DNA of 64,000 bases from Ferrimonas sediminum (lineage in GTDB: Bacteria > Pseudomonadota > Gammaproteobacteria > Enterobacterales > Shewanellaceae): contig NZ_FNEM01000011.1 of NCBI RefSeq assembly GCF_900100175.1, forward strand, positions 1 through 64,000, read 5' to 3'. How positions within the stretch are numbered: the stretch's first letter is position 1; the number at the start of each line of letters is the position of its first letter. The position numbers and the translations under genes are program-made. The notes beneath the pieces are model-generated. The model was not told the DNA's origin. It searched no databases and was given only the letters and a program-made list of their open reading frames with translations. This document shows positions 30,001-39,177 of the stretch, piece after piece.

Positions 30001-30609
30001 TTAACTGAATGCGGGACGGGCGGCCACCAGAGAACGCCAGCGGTCAATGTTGGGGTAGGGCTGCGCCAGGGCAAACTTGACTCTCTCCATGAAAGCGAAG
30101 AGCGCCCAGGCGGTAATGTCGGCTACGGTGAAGCGCTCACCAGCCAGGTAGGTGCTCTCTCCAAGGCGCTGTTCCAACTTGGGCAGAAACTCATCCAGTC
30201 GCTTTCTGGACTCCTCACCCCAGGCCTCAACACAGCGCTCTCTGTCTGCGTAGACACCGCTGAGATTACGAAACGCCTGAAACGCCGGAACCAGGCCCTG
30301 GTGTTCAACGATTCGGGTCCACATCTCCACCTGCCCCTTCTCCAGCGGTGTGGTGCCAAATAATGAGTGATCGCCAGGATGCAGCGCATCGAAGTAGCGG
30401 CAGATGGCGATGCTCTCACACAGGGTGGTGCCGTCATCCAGCTCCAGTACCGGAATCCGGCCGTTGGGGCTGAGTGCCAGAAACGCGTCGGACAGATTCT
30501 CTCCACCCCGCACGTCCACCTGCACCCTTTCGATATCCAAATTCATCTCTGCCAGGAACAGGCTGACCCGCTGGGCACTGGGTGTCATCGAGGCCTCATA
30601 GATTTTCAT
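30001..30609 (-). CDS. Glutathione S-transferase family protein
   Basis: A 202-residue GST with the N-domain MTPSAQRVSLFLAEMNLD, SPNGRIPVLELDDGTTLCESIAICRYFD and the C-domain FTVADITAWALF. It is the first gene of the two-GST operon divergent from a TetR regulator. The GST class cannot be settled by eye. AAAGG is 8 nt before the ATG. Confidence 0.9.
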   Translation of the reverse strand: MKIYEASMTPSAQRVSLFLAEMNLDIERVQVDVRGGENLSDAFLALSPNGRIPVLELDDGTTLCESIAICRYFDALHPGDHSLFGTTPLEKGQVEMWTRIVEHQGLVPAFQAFRNLSGVYADRERCVEAWGEESRKRLDEFLPKLEQRLGESTYLAGERFTVADITAWALFAFMERVKFALAQPYPNIDRWRSLVAARPAFS

Positions 30610-30624
30610 TGCAGAACCTTTATC

Positions 30625-30672
30625 TGAACGTTCGTTTAGATTAAAATCTATCCATTACAGAACGAACGGTCA
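30625..30672. promoter_or_regulatory. Paired operator-like repeats between gst and tetR
   Basis: TGAACGTTCGTT at 30625-30636 and the inverse match AACGAACGGTCA at 30661-30672 (one mismatch). The arrangement is typical of TetR-family autoregulated divergent promoters. Confidence 0.6.
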
Positions 30673-30696
30673 ACTATTAATTTCAGCGGAGGAGCC

Positions 30697-31275
30697 GTGG
30701 CCAGACAGTGTCAATTCGATCATCATCAGGTGCTGGAGCAGGCGATGCAGCTGTTCTGGAAACAGGGGTACGAAGCCACTTCGGTGGCCGACCTGGTCAC
30801 CCAGTTACAGATCAACCGGTTCAGCCTGTACAACAGTTTTGGCGATAAGCAGCAGTTGTACCACCTGTCGCTGCAGCACTACCTGGATCAACACTCCCTG
30901 CCCCGACTTAAGCCACTGTTCCAACCGAATGCGGATCTGTCGACCCTGACCGACTTCATCAACCAGATGGCTGCCGATCCTGACAATGCCTGTCTCGGTT
31001 GCTATATCCAGGCGGCACTACTGGAGCGCCGACACCTGGATCCTCATGTCAAAGAGCTCGCTGACCAGCTGTTTGCCGCTGTGAGGGAGGGATTCGAACA
31101 CTGTCTGCTGCAGGCACAGCAACAAGGACAGATCGCCGCAGGCCGTCACATAGCTGAGCTCTCGGCCTGGCTGCTGCTGCAGATACAAGGGATTCGAGTG
31201 CTGCTGCGGGCGGGTCAGCATGACACCCTGGCGTCGGCAGTGAAGCAAATTGTTACGTTTTTAACCCGCCCCTGA
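30697..31275 (+). CDS. TetR/AcrR family transcriptional regulator
   Basis: A 192-residue TetR regulator. The HTH reads LEQAMQLFWKQGYEATSVADLVTQL followed by RFSLYNSFGDKQQLY, a pattern of the AcrR-like group (SLYNSFGDK). The C-terminal domain should bind a ligand. The GTG at 30697 follows GGAGGA. The divergent arrangement with two GST genes, and the paired repeats between them, suggest it represses the gst operon. Confidence 0.9.
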   Translation: MARQCQFDHHQVLEQAMQLFWKQGYEATSVADLVTQLQINRFSLYNSFGDKQQLYHLSLQHYLDQHSLPRLKPLFQPNADLSTLTDFINQMAADPDNACLGCYIQAALLERRHLDPHVKELADQLFAAVREGFEHCLLQAQQQGQIAAGRHIAELSAWLLLQIQGIRVLLRAGQHDTLASAVKQIVTFLTRP

Positions 31276-31354
31276 ATCGAGTCATTCAGGTGCAGTTAAG
31301 CGGCTCCCGGTCTATCCTGTTAACCAACTGATTCCGTACAAGGAACTCCCTACT

Positions 31355-32095
31355 ATGCGAAACACTCTGCTCGTCGGCGCCGTCGCGCTGACCGCCACCC
31401 TGGCCGGCTGCGCCACCGCCCCGGAGACTCACACCCTCGACGGTGAAGTGTTCTATCGGGAGCGGATTGCCATTCCCCAGGACTCGGTGGTTAAAGTTGC
31501 CCTGCAGGACACCTCAAAGATGGATGTGGCCGCCGAAACCCTGGCCAACACCCAGTTCAAGGCGCAAGGAGGCCCTCCTTACGCCTTCTCACTAAGCTAC
31601 CCGGCCAAAGCCATCAAAGAGGGGATGCGCTACACCATCAGCGCCCGAATCGAGTCACCGGACGGCCAGTTGATGTTCATCAATACCCAGTCGGTACCGG
31701 CCTTTGACACCCAGCCCCTAAGTGTATTGGTGAGCAAAGTGGCCGCCCCCGCAACCACCGCCCTGACCCAGACCCAGTGGCAACTGACCGACATCAATGG
31801 CCAACCTGCCGATCTCGGCATGGGCGATAAGGCGGTGAGCCTGATGCTCAGCGACGATGGTATCGCCTCTGGTTTTGCCGGCTGCAATCGCTATCAGGGT
31901 CGATTCGAGTCCGGGTCCGAGGGCATTCAGGCCGGTCCGTTCGCCGTGACCCAGATGGCCTGCCCCTCCGGTATGGAGCTGGAGCACCAATTTCTGACCA
32001 CCCTGGATAAGGCCGATTCCACCAAGGTGGTGGGCGATACCCTGTTGCTACTGGACAGCGGTGGCAAGGTGTTGATGAGTTTTAGCGCCCGCTAA
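31355..32095 (+). CDS. Lipoprotein with YbaY-like and META (HslJ-like) domains
   Basis: A 246-residue lipoprotein with lipobox LAGC (Cys19). Residues 28-125 resemble the YbaY/type III chaperone-like lipoprotein domain (YRERIAIPQDSVVKVALQD). Residues about 138-246 are a META domain (QWQLTDINGQPA, GFAGCNRYQGRF, TQMACPSGMELEHQFL). The role is unknown; META proteins are linked to stress and heat shock. Confidence 0.85.
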   Translation: MRNTLLVGAVALTATLAGCATAPETHTLDGEVFYRERIAIPQDSVVKVALQDTSKMDVAAETLANTQFKAQGGPPYAFSLSYPAKAIKEGMRYTISARIESPDGQLMFINTQSVPAFDTQPLSVLVSKVAAPATTALTQTQWQLTDINGQPADLGMGDKAVSLMLSDDGIASGFAGCNRYQGRFESGSEGIQAGPFAVTQMACPSGMELEHQFLTTLDKADSTKVVGDTLLLLDSGGKVLMSFSAR

Positions 32096-32227
32096 CCCGT
32101 TTCGTCATTGCTGCCGCCGTTCCACTGCCTGGCGGCAGCAGTGACCTTTTCCTCCACAACCACACCGTTTTCCTTCCTGTAGCCCGTATACTGATCACTC
32201 CAAAATGATCCAGCATGGAGTGCTAGG

Positions 32228-32647
32228 ATGACCCTCTCTACCCTTGAAGGTGGTTGCCTGTGCGGCGCCATTCGCTACCGTACCTCGGCCGCGCCTTTTG
32301 CCGCGGAGTATTGCCATTGCAGCCAGTGCCGAAAGGCCGTCGGCGGGGTCGCTGTGGCCTGGATGGACTTTAATCGCAATCAGGTTCGCTGGCAGAAGCA
32401 GATCCCGACCGAGTTCGCCTCGTCGGAGCACGTATTTCGGGGGTTTTGCTCCCAATGCGGTACCAGCCTGAGCTTTCGGGATGATCGCTACCCCGACTAT
32501 CTGACCCTGTCGGTCGCCTCTCTGGATGATGTCAATCAGGTGATCCCCACCTACCACATCCACACCGATAGTCAGCCGAACTGGTTGAGCATTGATGACG
32601 AGGGTCCGCGCTATGGTCAAAACCGCGGCGACCACTCCGGTGGTTGA
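32228..32647 (+). CDS. GFA family (glutathione-dependent formaldehyde-activating-like) zinc protein
   Basis: A 139-residue protein with the GFA pattern: GGCLCGAIRY (C-x-C), then YCHCSQCRK, and later FCSQCGTSLSF, giving zinc-binding cysteines. True Gfa activity is found in few members; most are of unknown function. It is followed by a long AT-rich gap. Confidence 0.9.
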   Translation: MTLSTLEGGCLCGAIRYRTSAAPFAAEYCHCSQCRKAVGGVAVAWMDFNRNQVRWQKQIPTEFASSEHVFRGFCSQCGTSLSFRDDRYPDYLTLSVASLDDVNQVIPTYHIHTDSQPNWLSIDDEGPRYGQNRGDHSGG

Positions 32648-33408
32648 GCCCCGACTTGCTAAAAAGACAGGGAGCCGTGCCTGTTGTTGAATTAACCGGG
32701 CTCGCCCCGGTCAAGCTCCCGCGTGCCAATTAACACATTAACGCCAGAGAAACGGCCCCCTCGATGCCATTAAATCATGTTCAAGAAACTTATTAAGGCT
32801 AACCTTAGCACCTCCCACTCTACAATTAAGGCAACACAATCCAATCGCCATTCTTAAACGACAGTTGACCGGAATTAAATTTACCAATTAACAAATACCG
32901 ACAGCAAGTCTATAAAAGCATTGGTAATAATATAAATTACTAACTATTATCCATTATTATACGATAAAACATCACGGCGCCACGTTAGTAAAATCTGTTG
33001 CTCCATCATTCATTCCAACCCGGTATCCCCCCTTAACCAGCAACCGAAAATCACCACCCCCAACTCCAGCATAAAACCATTAAAAACAAGCGCTTACATA
33101 ACAATAATGTACTGCGCGCTCGAATGGTTCACAACAATATCCAAATCTAAAAAAACAAAAATGCATACATCAGTTAATGTAATTTCACATATTAAAAGTG
33201 TGAACATAGTCACTGCCAATTAAATTAGTACAATGTTAATTTAGTGCTAACTAAATTAGAGCCGCAAATAACCAATTAAAGAGGAGGTAGCCACAAAGCA
33301 ACACCGATAGTTAAACAACAAATAGTGCCGCCACACATAATCAACAAAGTACACGGCGGCAACAAAAACTAATATTGTCGACCTTTATAAGCGACATGGA
33401 GAATTTTG
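32648..33408. other. AT-rich intergenic region upstream of the multihaem cytochrome
   Basis: This 0.76-kb stretch is distinctly AT-rich compared with the coding regions. No open frame of note is seen. It contains a CRP-like site (33199-33214), an overlapping TTCACA/TGTGAA inverted repeat (33184-33205), and many short AT tracts. The sequence fits a large regulatory region for the cytochrome gene or a relic of transfer. Confidence 0.7.
33199..33214. promoter_or_regulatory. CRP-like site upstream of the cytochrome gene
   Basis: TGTGA-ACATAG-TCACT matches the CRP consensus TGTGA-N6-TCACA at nine of ten positions. It lies about 195 bp before the ATG. In Shewanella, CRP controls anaerobic respiratory genes, which fits the downstream gene. 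Confidence 0.7.
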
Positions 33409-35169
33409 ATGAAAACGAACCGACTGCTGGCCATCAGTGGGCTGTTTCTGTTCACGCTGGCATTACCGACACACGCCGCCAAGCCCATTGATTTCGATGG
33501 CGATGGCGTAAAAGCATCCGCTGATTGCAATGACAATGATGCCTCCGTCTGGGACCTCAACTCCTGCGGCCAGTGCGCCATTGAGCCCGTAAACGGATGT
33601 GCCGTAGACAACCCCCACTCCAACTTGAGCTGGACCGATTACCCCAGTGGCTGTATTAACTGCCATGATGGCGGTGAAGGCGGTAGCCAGTATGAAGAGA
33701 TGTTTGGCTCCACCCACTACCAGTGGACCGGCGAAACCCCAGACATGACCAACCAACCCGGCACCCTGCAAGGCAAATTGACCAACGGCGTAAACAGCTA
33801 TTGCATCAATATTGAAGGTGACTGGCCGGTATGTGGCTCCTGCCACGCAGGTCGTGGCTTGAAGCCCGGCGAAGGAGACACCAGTGCCAACGTCGACTGC
33901 CTGGTGTGCCACAACAAGGACTACGCCCTCAATCGCGTGCGCAAATCCGATGGCTCCCTGGGCCCTGCCGACGGCACCGCCCAAGCGGATCTGGACGGCT
34001 ATGTACAGAACATCGCTCCGCCTGAGCGCACCAACTGCCTGAAGTGCCACGCCTATGCCGGTGGCGGCGATGGCGTTAAGCGCGGTGACCTCTCCTCCGC
34101 GTTGATGGCTAACGGTGACGCCCACTTCGACGTTCACATGAATGTGACCGGCGCCAACCTGCAGTGCCAGGATTGCCACAAGTTTGAGAGCCACCGAGTG
34201 ATCGGCAAAGGCTCCGATCTGCGACCCACCGATGACATCGTTCGTGGCTCAGAGATCAATTGTGCCAACAGCGCCTGCCACGACGGTATGGACTCCGGAA
34301 CCGGCCACGCCAGCTCCGGCCGCCGCGGAGAGCCGGATCGCCACGTGCCTCGCGTAGCGTGTCAGTCCTGCCACATCCCTGCCTACGCCAAGGATCTGGG
34401 TGCGCCAAACCATATGCCTACCGAGATGCACCGTGACTGGCAGTTCCACCACGACGGGACTCCGGCCGATGGCGTATCTGGCCCTGGCCACCCACACACC
34501 GACAAGCTGGCGAACCAGGTACCTGAGATCCGTTTCTGGAACCGTAAGAGTGACAACTACCTGCTGGGCGATCTGGCCAAGGTGGATCCCGAGACCGGGC
34601 TCTATCCGACCTCCCGCCCTCTGGGCTCTGTCAATGACGGTAAACTCACTCCATTCAAGTACAAGACCGCTCACCAGCCCATGACCAGCGCAGACGGTCG
34701 CATGATCGCCCTGGACACCTTTGAATACCTGAAGGCTTCCGGTGACGTAACCAAAGCGATTGAGAATGGCCTGAGCAACATGGGTTACCCAACCAATGAA
34801 CCCTACGAGTGGATCGAAACCGACACCTTCCAGATGATCAACCACGGGGTCAACCCAGCCAGCGACGTGGCGGACTGTACCCAGTGTCACCAGGAGTCTC
34901 TGGATCTGACTACCGACTCCAAACTCGATACCATGGGCTTCAAACTTAAGGGCCCCAAAGAGCAGGTGTGCGCCCAGTGCCACGACGGCAGCAAGAACCT
35001 GCCCCGCACTTGGGATCGTATGCATAACCACGTAGAGAAAGGCTCCGGCATCGGTTGCTACTTCTGTCACGACGTGCAGCGCCCCGAGCGCAACCTGTGC
35101 GGCCCTTGTGATACCAGCTGCTCTGGCGAGTTTGTGGATAATATCCCGTATCCGCACCAGTGTAACTGA
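33409..35169 (+). CDS. Multihaem c-type cytochrome related to octahaem tetrathionate reductase (OTR)
   Basis: A 586-residue exported cytochrome with a signal peptide cut near THA-AKP (about residue 23). After it there is a Ca-binding-like segment (DFDGDGVKASADCNDNDASV). Ten haem motifs are seen: nine CxxCH (82, 142, 164, 210, 253, 318, 490, 521, 550) and one CX4CH (285-291). The order CGSCHAG, DCLVCH, NCLKCH, then GGGDGVKRGDLSSAL, and CQDCHK matches the OTR family, which has eight haems, so this protein appears to have two more. There is no lipobox, so it is periplasmic or secreted. Substrate unknown; tetrathionate, nitrite or hydroxylamine have been reported for OTR. Confidence 0.8.
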   Translation: MKTNRLLAISGLFLFTLALPTHAAKPIDFDGDGVKASADCNDNDASVWDLNSCGQCAIEPVNGCAVDNPHSNLSWTDYPSGCINCHDGGEGGSQYEEMFGSTHYQWTGETPDMTNQPGTLQGKLTNGVNSYCINIEGDWPVCGSCHAGRGLKPGEGDTSANVDCLVCHNKDYALNRVRKSDGSLGPADGTAQADLDGYVQNIAPPERTNCLKCHAYAGGGDGVKRGDLSSALMANGDAHFDVHMNVTGANLQCQDCHKFESHRVIGKGSDLRPTDDIVRGSEINCANSACHDGMDSGTGHASSGRRGEPDRHVPRVACQSCHIPAYAKDLGAPNHMPTEMHRDWQFHHDGTPADGVSGPGHPHTDKLANQVPEIRFWNRKSDNYLLGDLAKVDPETGLYPTSRPLGSVNDGKLTPFKYKTAHQPMTSADGRMIALDTFEYLKASGDVTKAIENGLSNMGYPTNEPYEWIETDTFQMINHGVNPASDVADCTQCHQESLDLTTDSKLDTMGFKLKGPKEQVCAQCHDGSKNLPRTWDRMHNHVEKGSGIGCYFCHDVQRPERNLCGPCDTSCSGEFVDNIPYPHQCN

Positions 35170-35255
35170 GCGTCTAGCCACCCTTAGACACCGTCCGGGA
35201 AGCGCCGTCGTAACGTATCCCAACCCGTAAGGGCGGCACAGTACCGGTTACATTC

Positions 35256-35281
35256 AAAGCCCCTTTAACAGGGGCTTTTTT
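35256..35281 (+). terminator. Intrinsic terminator after the cytochrome gene
   Basis: AAAGCCCC, loop TTTAACA, GGGGCTTTTTT with the T-run ending at 35281. Confidence 0.9.
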
Positions 35282-35388
35282 AATCCAGCTCCGCTTTTTA
35301 TCGACGCCCGCGGCAATCGGCTTAACCCGAAATGAACATTACGGTAATATGCGGTCACACAAAAAAGTTCCATATTTGGGAGAAAGAG

Positions 35389-35547
35389 ATGAAACAAGCA
35401 TTGATTGCTTTGGCTTTAGCGGCACTGGTTAGCGGTTGTAGCCCGGAAGTGGGCAGTGAAGCCTGGTGCAAGAAGATGGAAGAGACGCCCAAGGGTGACT
35501 GGACCGCCAACGAAGCAACGGACTACGCCAAGCACTGCGTATTTTAG
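35389..35547 (+). CDS. Small DUF3012 lipoprotein
   Basis: A 52-residue lipoprotein: signal ALALAALVSGC with a lipobox, then SPEVGSEAWCKKMEETPKGDWTANEATDYAKHCVF in pieces, which fits DUF3012. The ATG at 35389 follows GGGAGAAAGAG. Terminators on both sides make it a single-gene unit. Two conserved Cys in the mature part may form a disulfide. Function unknown. Confidence 0.88.
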   Translation: MKQALIALALAALVSGCSPEVGSEAWCKKMEETPKGDWTANEATDYAKHCVF

Positions 35548-35551
35548 AGAG

Positions 35552-35582
35552 AACGGGGCGTGCAACGCCCCGTTTTCTTTTC
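35552..35582 (+). terminator. Terminator after the DUF3012 gene
   Basis: AACGGGGCG, loop TGCAA, CGCCCCGTT followed by TTCTTTT. Nine-base perfect stem. Confidence 0.88.
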
Positions 35583-35651
35583 CCCGCCATAAGTGGACTT
35601 TCCCCTACAACTCAATAACAATCAATGCAGGTACCCGGCCTGGAGCTCCGA

Positions 35652-36608
35652 ATGGCGGCGCTTGTTCTCCCCCTGATCATCATCATCGCACTGCTAGCAT
35701 TGCAACTATTTCGCTACCAGCAGAAACTGCAGCAGGCTCAACAACAGCAAAACCGGCTGAAGCAGATTCTGGATCACGCCGGCGCCTGCATCTACACCAA
35801 AAACCGTTACCAGTGCTACACCTACGCCAACAAACCCTGCCTGGAAATCTTCCAGATTGACGAAAGCCAGCTGCCCGATTTCAGTGACAGCCACTACTTT
35901 CCCCTGGATACCCAGGAGCAACTGAAGCAGATTGACCAGAAGGTTCTGGATCAGGGGCAGGCCAACCAGGAGGAGGTGATCGTCGAGCGCGAACTGGGTA
36001 ACCCCACGGTCTATCTGGAAACCAAGCATCCGCTCAAGGATCACGAGGGAGAGATCAACGAACTGGTGGGCATCTCCACCGATGTCACCGAACTGTGGCG
36101 ATTGAAACAAGCCCTGGAGATGCAGGCCAATATCGACCCACTCACCGGCATCGCCAACCGATTGAAGCTGGATGCCATCTTTCAGACCGAGATCGATCGG
36201 GCAAACCGCTACCAGACACCGCTGTGTGTGTTGCTGGGGGACATCGACCACTTCAAAAGGGTCAACGACAGCCATGGTCACCAGGTGGGGGATCGGGTGC
36301 TGATCACCGTCGCCCAACTGATTCAAAGCAGTCTGCGCAGCTCGGATCACGCCGGTCGTTGGGGAGGCGAGGAGTTCCTGATCATCTGTCCGCAAACGGA
36401 GCTGGGTCAGGCAAGGCGGCTGGCTGACCGTATCCGTCTGGCGGTGGCCGGACACCAGTTCGAGAACGACTGCCAGCTCAGCATCTGTTTCGGCGTCGCC
36501 GCCTTCAACCAGGGTGACAGCGTCAGTTCCCTTACAAGTAAAGCCGACAAGGCACTCTACCGAGCCAAGGAGAGCGGCCGCAATCGGGTGTGCCAACACG
36601 TCCAGTAG
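35652..36608 (+). CDS. Diguanylate cyclase with a PAS-like sensor domain
   Basis: A 318-residue c-di-GMP synthase. One transmembrane helix (MAALVLPLIIIIALLAL), a short coiled coil, then a PAS-like domain at about 35-150, and a GGDEF domain with active site RWGGEEF near residue 238 and the metal loop GDIDHFKRVND. The RxxD I-site expected just upstream of GGEEF is not clearly present (SSLRSSDHAGRW). The ATG at 35652 is preferred over 35625 because GGAG lies 6 nt upstream of it. Confidence 0.9.
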   Translation: MAALVLPLIIIIALLALQLFRYQQKLQQAQQQQNRLKQILDHAGACIYTKNRYQCYTYANKPCLEIFQIDESQLPDFSDSHYFPLDTQEQLKQIDQKVLDQGQANQEEVIVERELGNPTVYLETKHPLKDHEGEINELVGISTDVTELWRLKQALEMQANIDPLTGIANRLKLDAIFQTEIDRANRYQTPLCVLLGDIDHFKRVNDSHGHQVGDRVLITVAQLIQSSLRSSDHAGRWGGEEFLIICPQTELGQARRLADRIRLAVAGHQFENDCQLSICFGVAAFNQGDSVSSLTSKADKALYRAKESGRNRVCQHVQ

Positions 36609-36680
36609 TCCCGGTACACTGGCTAGGGTGGCATCGCTGGCCTATGCTCAAAGCAACCATCTGTATCCTAAGTAGATATT

Positions 36681-37502
36681 ATGAGACTTCTGCCGCTGGT
36701 TTTACTGTTTTCGCTACCACTGTCCGCCCGCCCCTTCGACCCTGGCTTCAGCGTCCGAGTCGGCGGCTTCTGGGCAGAGGTGGACTCCAGTTTCGGCGCC
36801 AAAACCACTATAAGCAACACGCCAATCCGCATCGATTTTGAGTCGGACCTGGCGCTGGAGGAATCCAAGTTCAGCCCCTTTATCGAGCTGACCTACCGCT
36901 TCGACGACACGAACCTGTTGGCATTAAACTACCTGTCTCTGCATCGCAGCGCCGAGAGCCGCTCGACGGAGCAGAGCTACGAGTTCGAGTGGGAGGGCAA
37001 CCGCTATAGGGTCGACTCCGGCGCGCGTCTGCGCTCCCAGCTGGATGTGGATATCTACCAGCTGGTCTACAGCCGCACCCTGTTTCAGGGCAGCGACTAC
37101 AGCATCATGGGCACCCTTGGGTTGCATCTGATGGATATATATGCCGAGCTCGACGGCGAGATCAAGTTAATTGGGGAAGGCGGCGAAGAGGAGGTAGCCG
37201 ACCGCGCCTTCGGCGAGATCACTGCCCCACTACCGGATATCGGATTGATCGCCGGCTGGAGCTTTGCCGATGGCTGGTTGGTGGCCCTGCATACTCAATA
37301 TCTCAAGGTCTCGTTCGACGATATCGACGGCAGCCTGCTGGACCTTCGCCTGCAGTTGACCCATTACATCGCGCCCAACCTGGCGCTGGGCCTGGCCTGG
37401 CAGCACTACGAACTGGAGGTGGAGGAGAAACGCAGCTACTCTAATGTCGACGTCATCTTCAACTACCAGGGTCCGTCGCTGATGATCCATTACGATTTCT
37501 AG
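36681..37502 (+). CDS. Outer-membrane beta-barrel protein
   Basis: A 273-residue exported protein with signal MRLLPLVLLFSLPLSA and no similarity I recognise. It has a run of alternating amphipathic strands (YRFDDTNLLALNYLSL, DIYQLVYSRTLF, LALGLAWQHYEL) and ends in Phe (SLMIHYDF), the usual C-terminal residue of outer-membrane barrels. The gene stands alone. Function unknown. Confidence 0.72.
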   Translation: MRLLPLVLLFSLPLSARPFDPGFSVRVGGFWAEVDSSFGAKTTISNTPIRIDFESDLALEESKFSPFIELTYRFDDTNLLALNYLSLHRSAESRSTEQSYEFEWEGNRYRVDSGARLRSQLDVDIYQLVYSRTLFQGSDYSIMGTLGLHLMDIYAELDGEIKLIGEGGEEEVADRAFGEITAPLPDIGLIAGWSFADGWLVALHTQYLKVSFDDIDGSLLDLRLQLTHYIAPNLALGLAWQHYELEVEEKRSYSNVDVIFNYQGPSLMIHYDF

Positions 37503-37556
37503 GCCGACCATTCCGGTAGACGACACAATCTCCCTCACCGGGTTCGCGCGTTGCCC

Positions 37557-38087
37557 TCAGATTCCATTCAGGTTGAGATACAGCGACAACAACCACTCCG
37601 GCATGTACCCCACCCGCTTCGATATCACGGTGCCATGTTCATCGACAATCAGATAGGTGGGATAGGCCACCACATCCAGATAACGGGACAACTCCTGACT
37701 GCCGAGCAACACCTGCTCGGGTGCCTGATCGGCAAACGGAGTCAGAAAGCGTGAGACCTCGTCGAGACTGGTGTAGGACAGCGCCACCGGCACCACATTT
37801 TTCCCCTGTTGCTGCCACTGCGCCAGATGGGGAAAGGTGACTTCGCAGATGGCGCACCAGGGCGCAAACAGATACACCAACCGGTGCCCGCCGCGGCTGA
37901 TATCCGAGGAATGGCCACTGGGTTGCCACTGCCCCTGCTGCCGACTCAATTCCGGCAAGGTGATCGCCGGCATTTGATCGGACACCGGTACCATCATCAG
38001 GCTACGAATCCAGCCCCCCAGCCACAGCGCCAGCAGCACCATCACGGCCAACTGTGCCCCCTGGATCACCCATTGTCGTTTAATCAC
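37557..38087 (-). CDS. Membrane-anchored thioredoxin-like (TlpA/ScsD-type) protein
   Basis: A 176-residue periplasmic redoxin with an N-terminal anchor (VMVLLALWLGGWI) and the active site FAPWCAICEVTFPH (CAIC). The strand VVAYPTYLIVDEHG holds the cis-Pro. Its role is likely thiol-disulfide exchange with exported proteins or cytochrome biogenesis. It lies downstream of ruvB on the same strand but is separated by 72 bp. Exact partner unknown. Confidence 0.85.
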   Translation of the reverse strand: MIKRQWVIQGAQLAVMVLLALWLGGWIRSLMMVPVSDQMPAITLPELSRQQGQWQPSGHSSDISRGGHRLVYLFAPWCAICEVTFPHLAQWQQQGKNVVPVALSYTSLDEVSRFLTPFADQAPEQVLLGSQELSRYLDVVAYPTYLIVDEHGTVISKRVGYMPEWLLSLYLNLNGI

Positions 38088-38159
38088 TGTCTTCCTTTAT
38101 AAAAAACGGCCTATACCCTAATGATACAGACCGCCTAATCGAGAGGGAATTTCACCGGC

Positions 38160-39167
38160 TCAGTCGGTTTTTCCCAGCCCGAAGTGCAGGAACGTCTTAT
38201 CGGTGGCCATTCGGCCTCGATGTGTACGCTGTATGAAGCCCTGCTGAATCAAAAACGGCTCGATGACGTCTTCGATAGTCTCCTTCTCCTCGCCGATGGC
38301 CGCCGCCAGGTTGTCCAGCCCTACCGGCCCGCCGGCGAACTTCTCGACGATGGTCAGCAGCAGTTTACGGTCCAGGAAATCGAAGCCTTCACTGTCCACA
38401 TCCAGCACGCCCAGTGCTTCGGCTGCCACTTGCTTATCGATGCTGCCCTGGTACTTCACCTCGGCGAAATCCCGCACCCGCCGCAGCAACCGGTTGGCAA
38501 TACGCGGCGTGCCACGGCTGCGTTTGGCCACTTCGATGGCCCCCGGCTGGTCCAGTTCCAGATTCAGCACCTGGGCACTGCGGCTGACGATGGAAGTCAG
38601 ATCGCCGACGTTGTAGAACTCCAACCGCAGCGGAATGCCAAAGCGCGCCCGCAGCGGCGACGTCAGGGCTCCGGCCCGGGTGGTGGCACCGATCAGGGTA
38701 AAGGGGGGCAGATCCAGCTTGATGGAGCGGGCCGCCGGCCCTTCGCCAATCATGATGTCCAGCTGATAATCTTCCATGGCAGAGTAGAGAATCTCCTCCA
38801 CCGCCGGGCTGAGCCGATGAATCTCGTCAATAAACAGAACGTCGTTGGGTTCCAGGTTGGTCAACATCGCCGCCAGATCGCCGGCTTTCTCCAGCACCGG
38901 TCCGGAGGTGGACTTGATGCTGGCGTCCATCTCATTGGCAATGATGTTGGCCAGGGTGGTCTTACCCAGCCCCGGAGGACCAAAAATCAGGGTGTGATCC
39001 AGCGCCTCACCCCGCTGACGGGCGGCGGCGATGAAAATCTCCAGCTGACTGCAGACCTCCTTCTGGCCGGTGTAATCGGTGAGTTTTTTCGGCCGCATGG
39101 CCCGATCGATGACCGATTCCTGAGTGTCCTGCTCTTGTGGGGCAATCAGCCTGTCTGCTTCAATCAT
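38160..39167 (-). CDS. ruvB: Holliday junction branch migration ATPase RuvB
   Basis: A 335-residue AAA+ motor with Walker [12 protein letters not shown], Walker [10 protein letters not shown], and the sensor region [12 protein letters not shown]. It drives branch migration with RuvA during recombination repair. It is the last gene of yebC-ruvC-ruvA-ruvB, 10 nt after ruvA. N-terminal ERL-like MIEADRLI and the C-terminal winged helix are intact. Confidence 0.98.
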   Translation of the reverse strand: MIEADRLIAPQEQDTQESVIDRAMRPKKLTDYTGQKEVCSQLEIFIAAARQRGEALDHTLIFGPPGLGKTTLANIIANEMDASIKSTSGPVLEKAGDLAAMLTNLEPNDVLFIDEIHRLSPAVEEILYSAMEDYQLDIMIGEGPAARSIKLDLPPFTLIGATTRAGALTSPLRARFGIPLRLEFYNVGDLTSIVSRSAQVLNLELDQPGAIEVAKRSRGTPRIANRLLRRVRDFAEVKYQGSIDKQVAAEALGVLDVDSEGFDFLDRKLLLTIVEKFAGGPVGLDNLAAAIGEEKETIEDVIEPFLIQQGFIQRTHRGRMATDKTFLHFGLGKTD

Positions 39168-39177
39168 CCAATCGCTC

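Noticed and set aside
32648-33408. AT-rich gap as a prophage or IS relic
   Set aside because: No transposase fragments, terminal repeats or att-like duplications were visible by eye.
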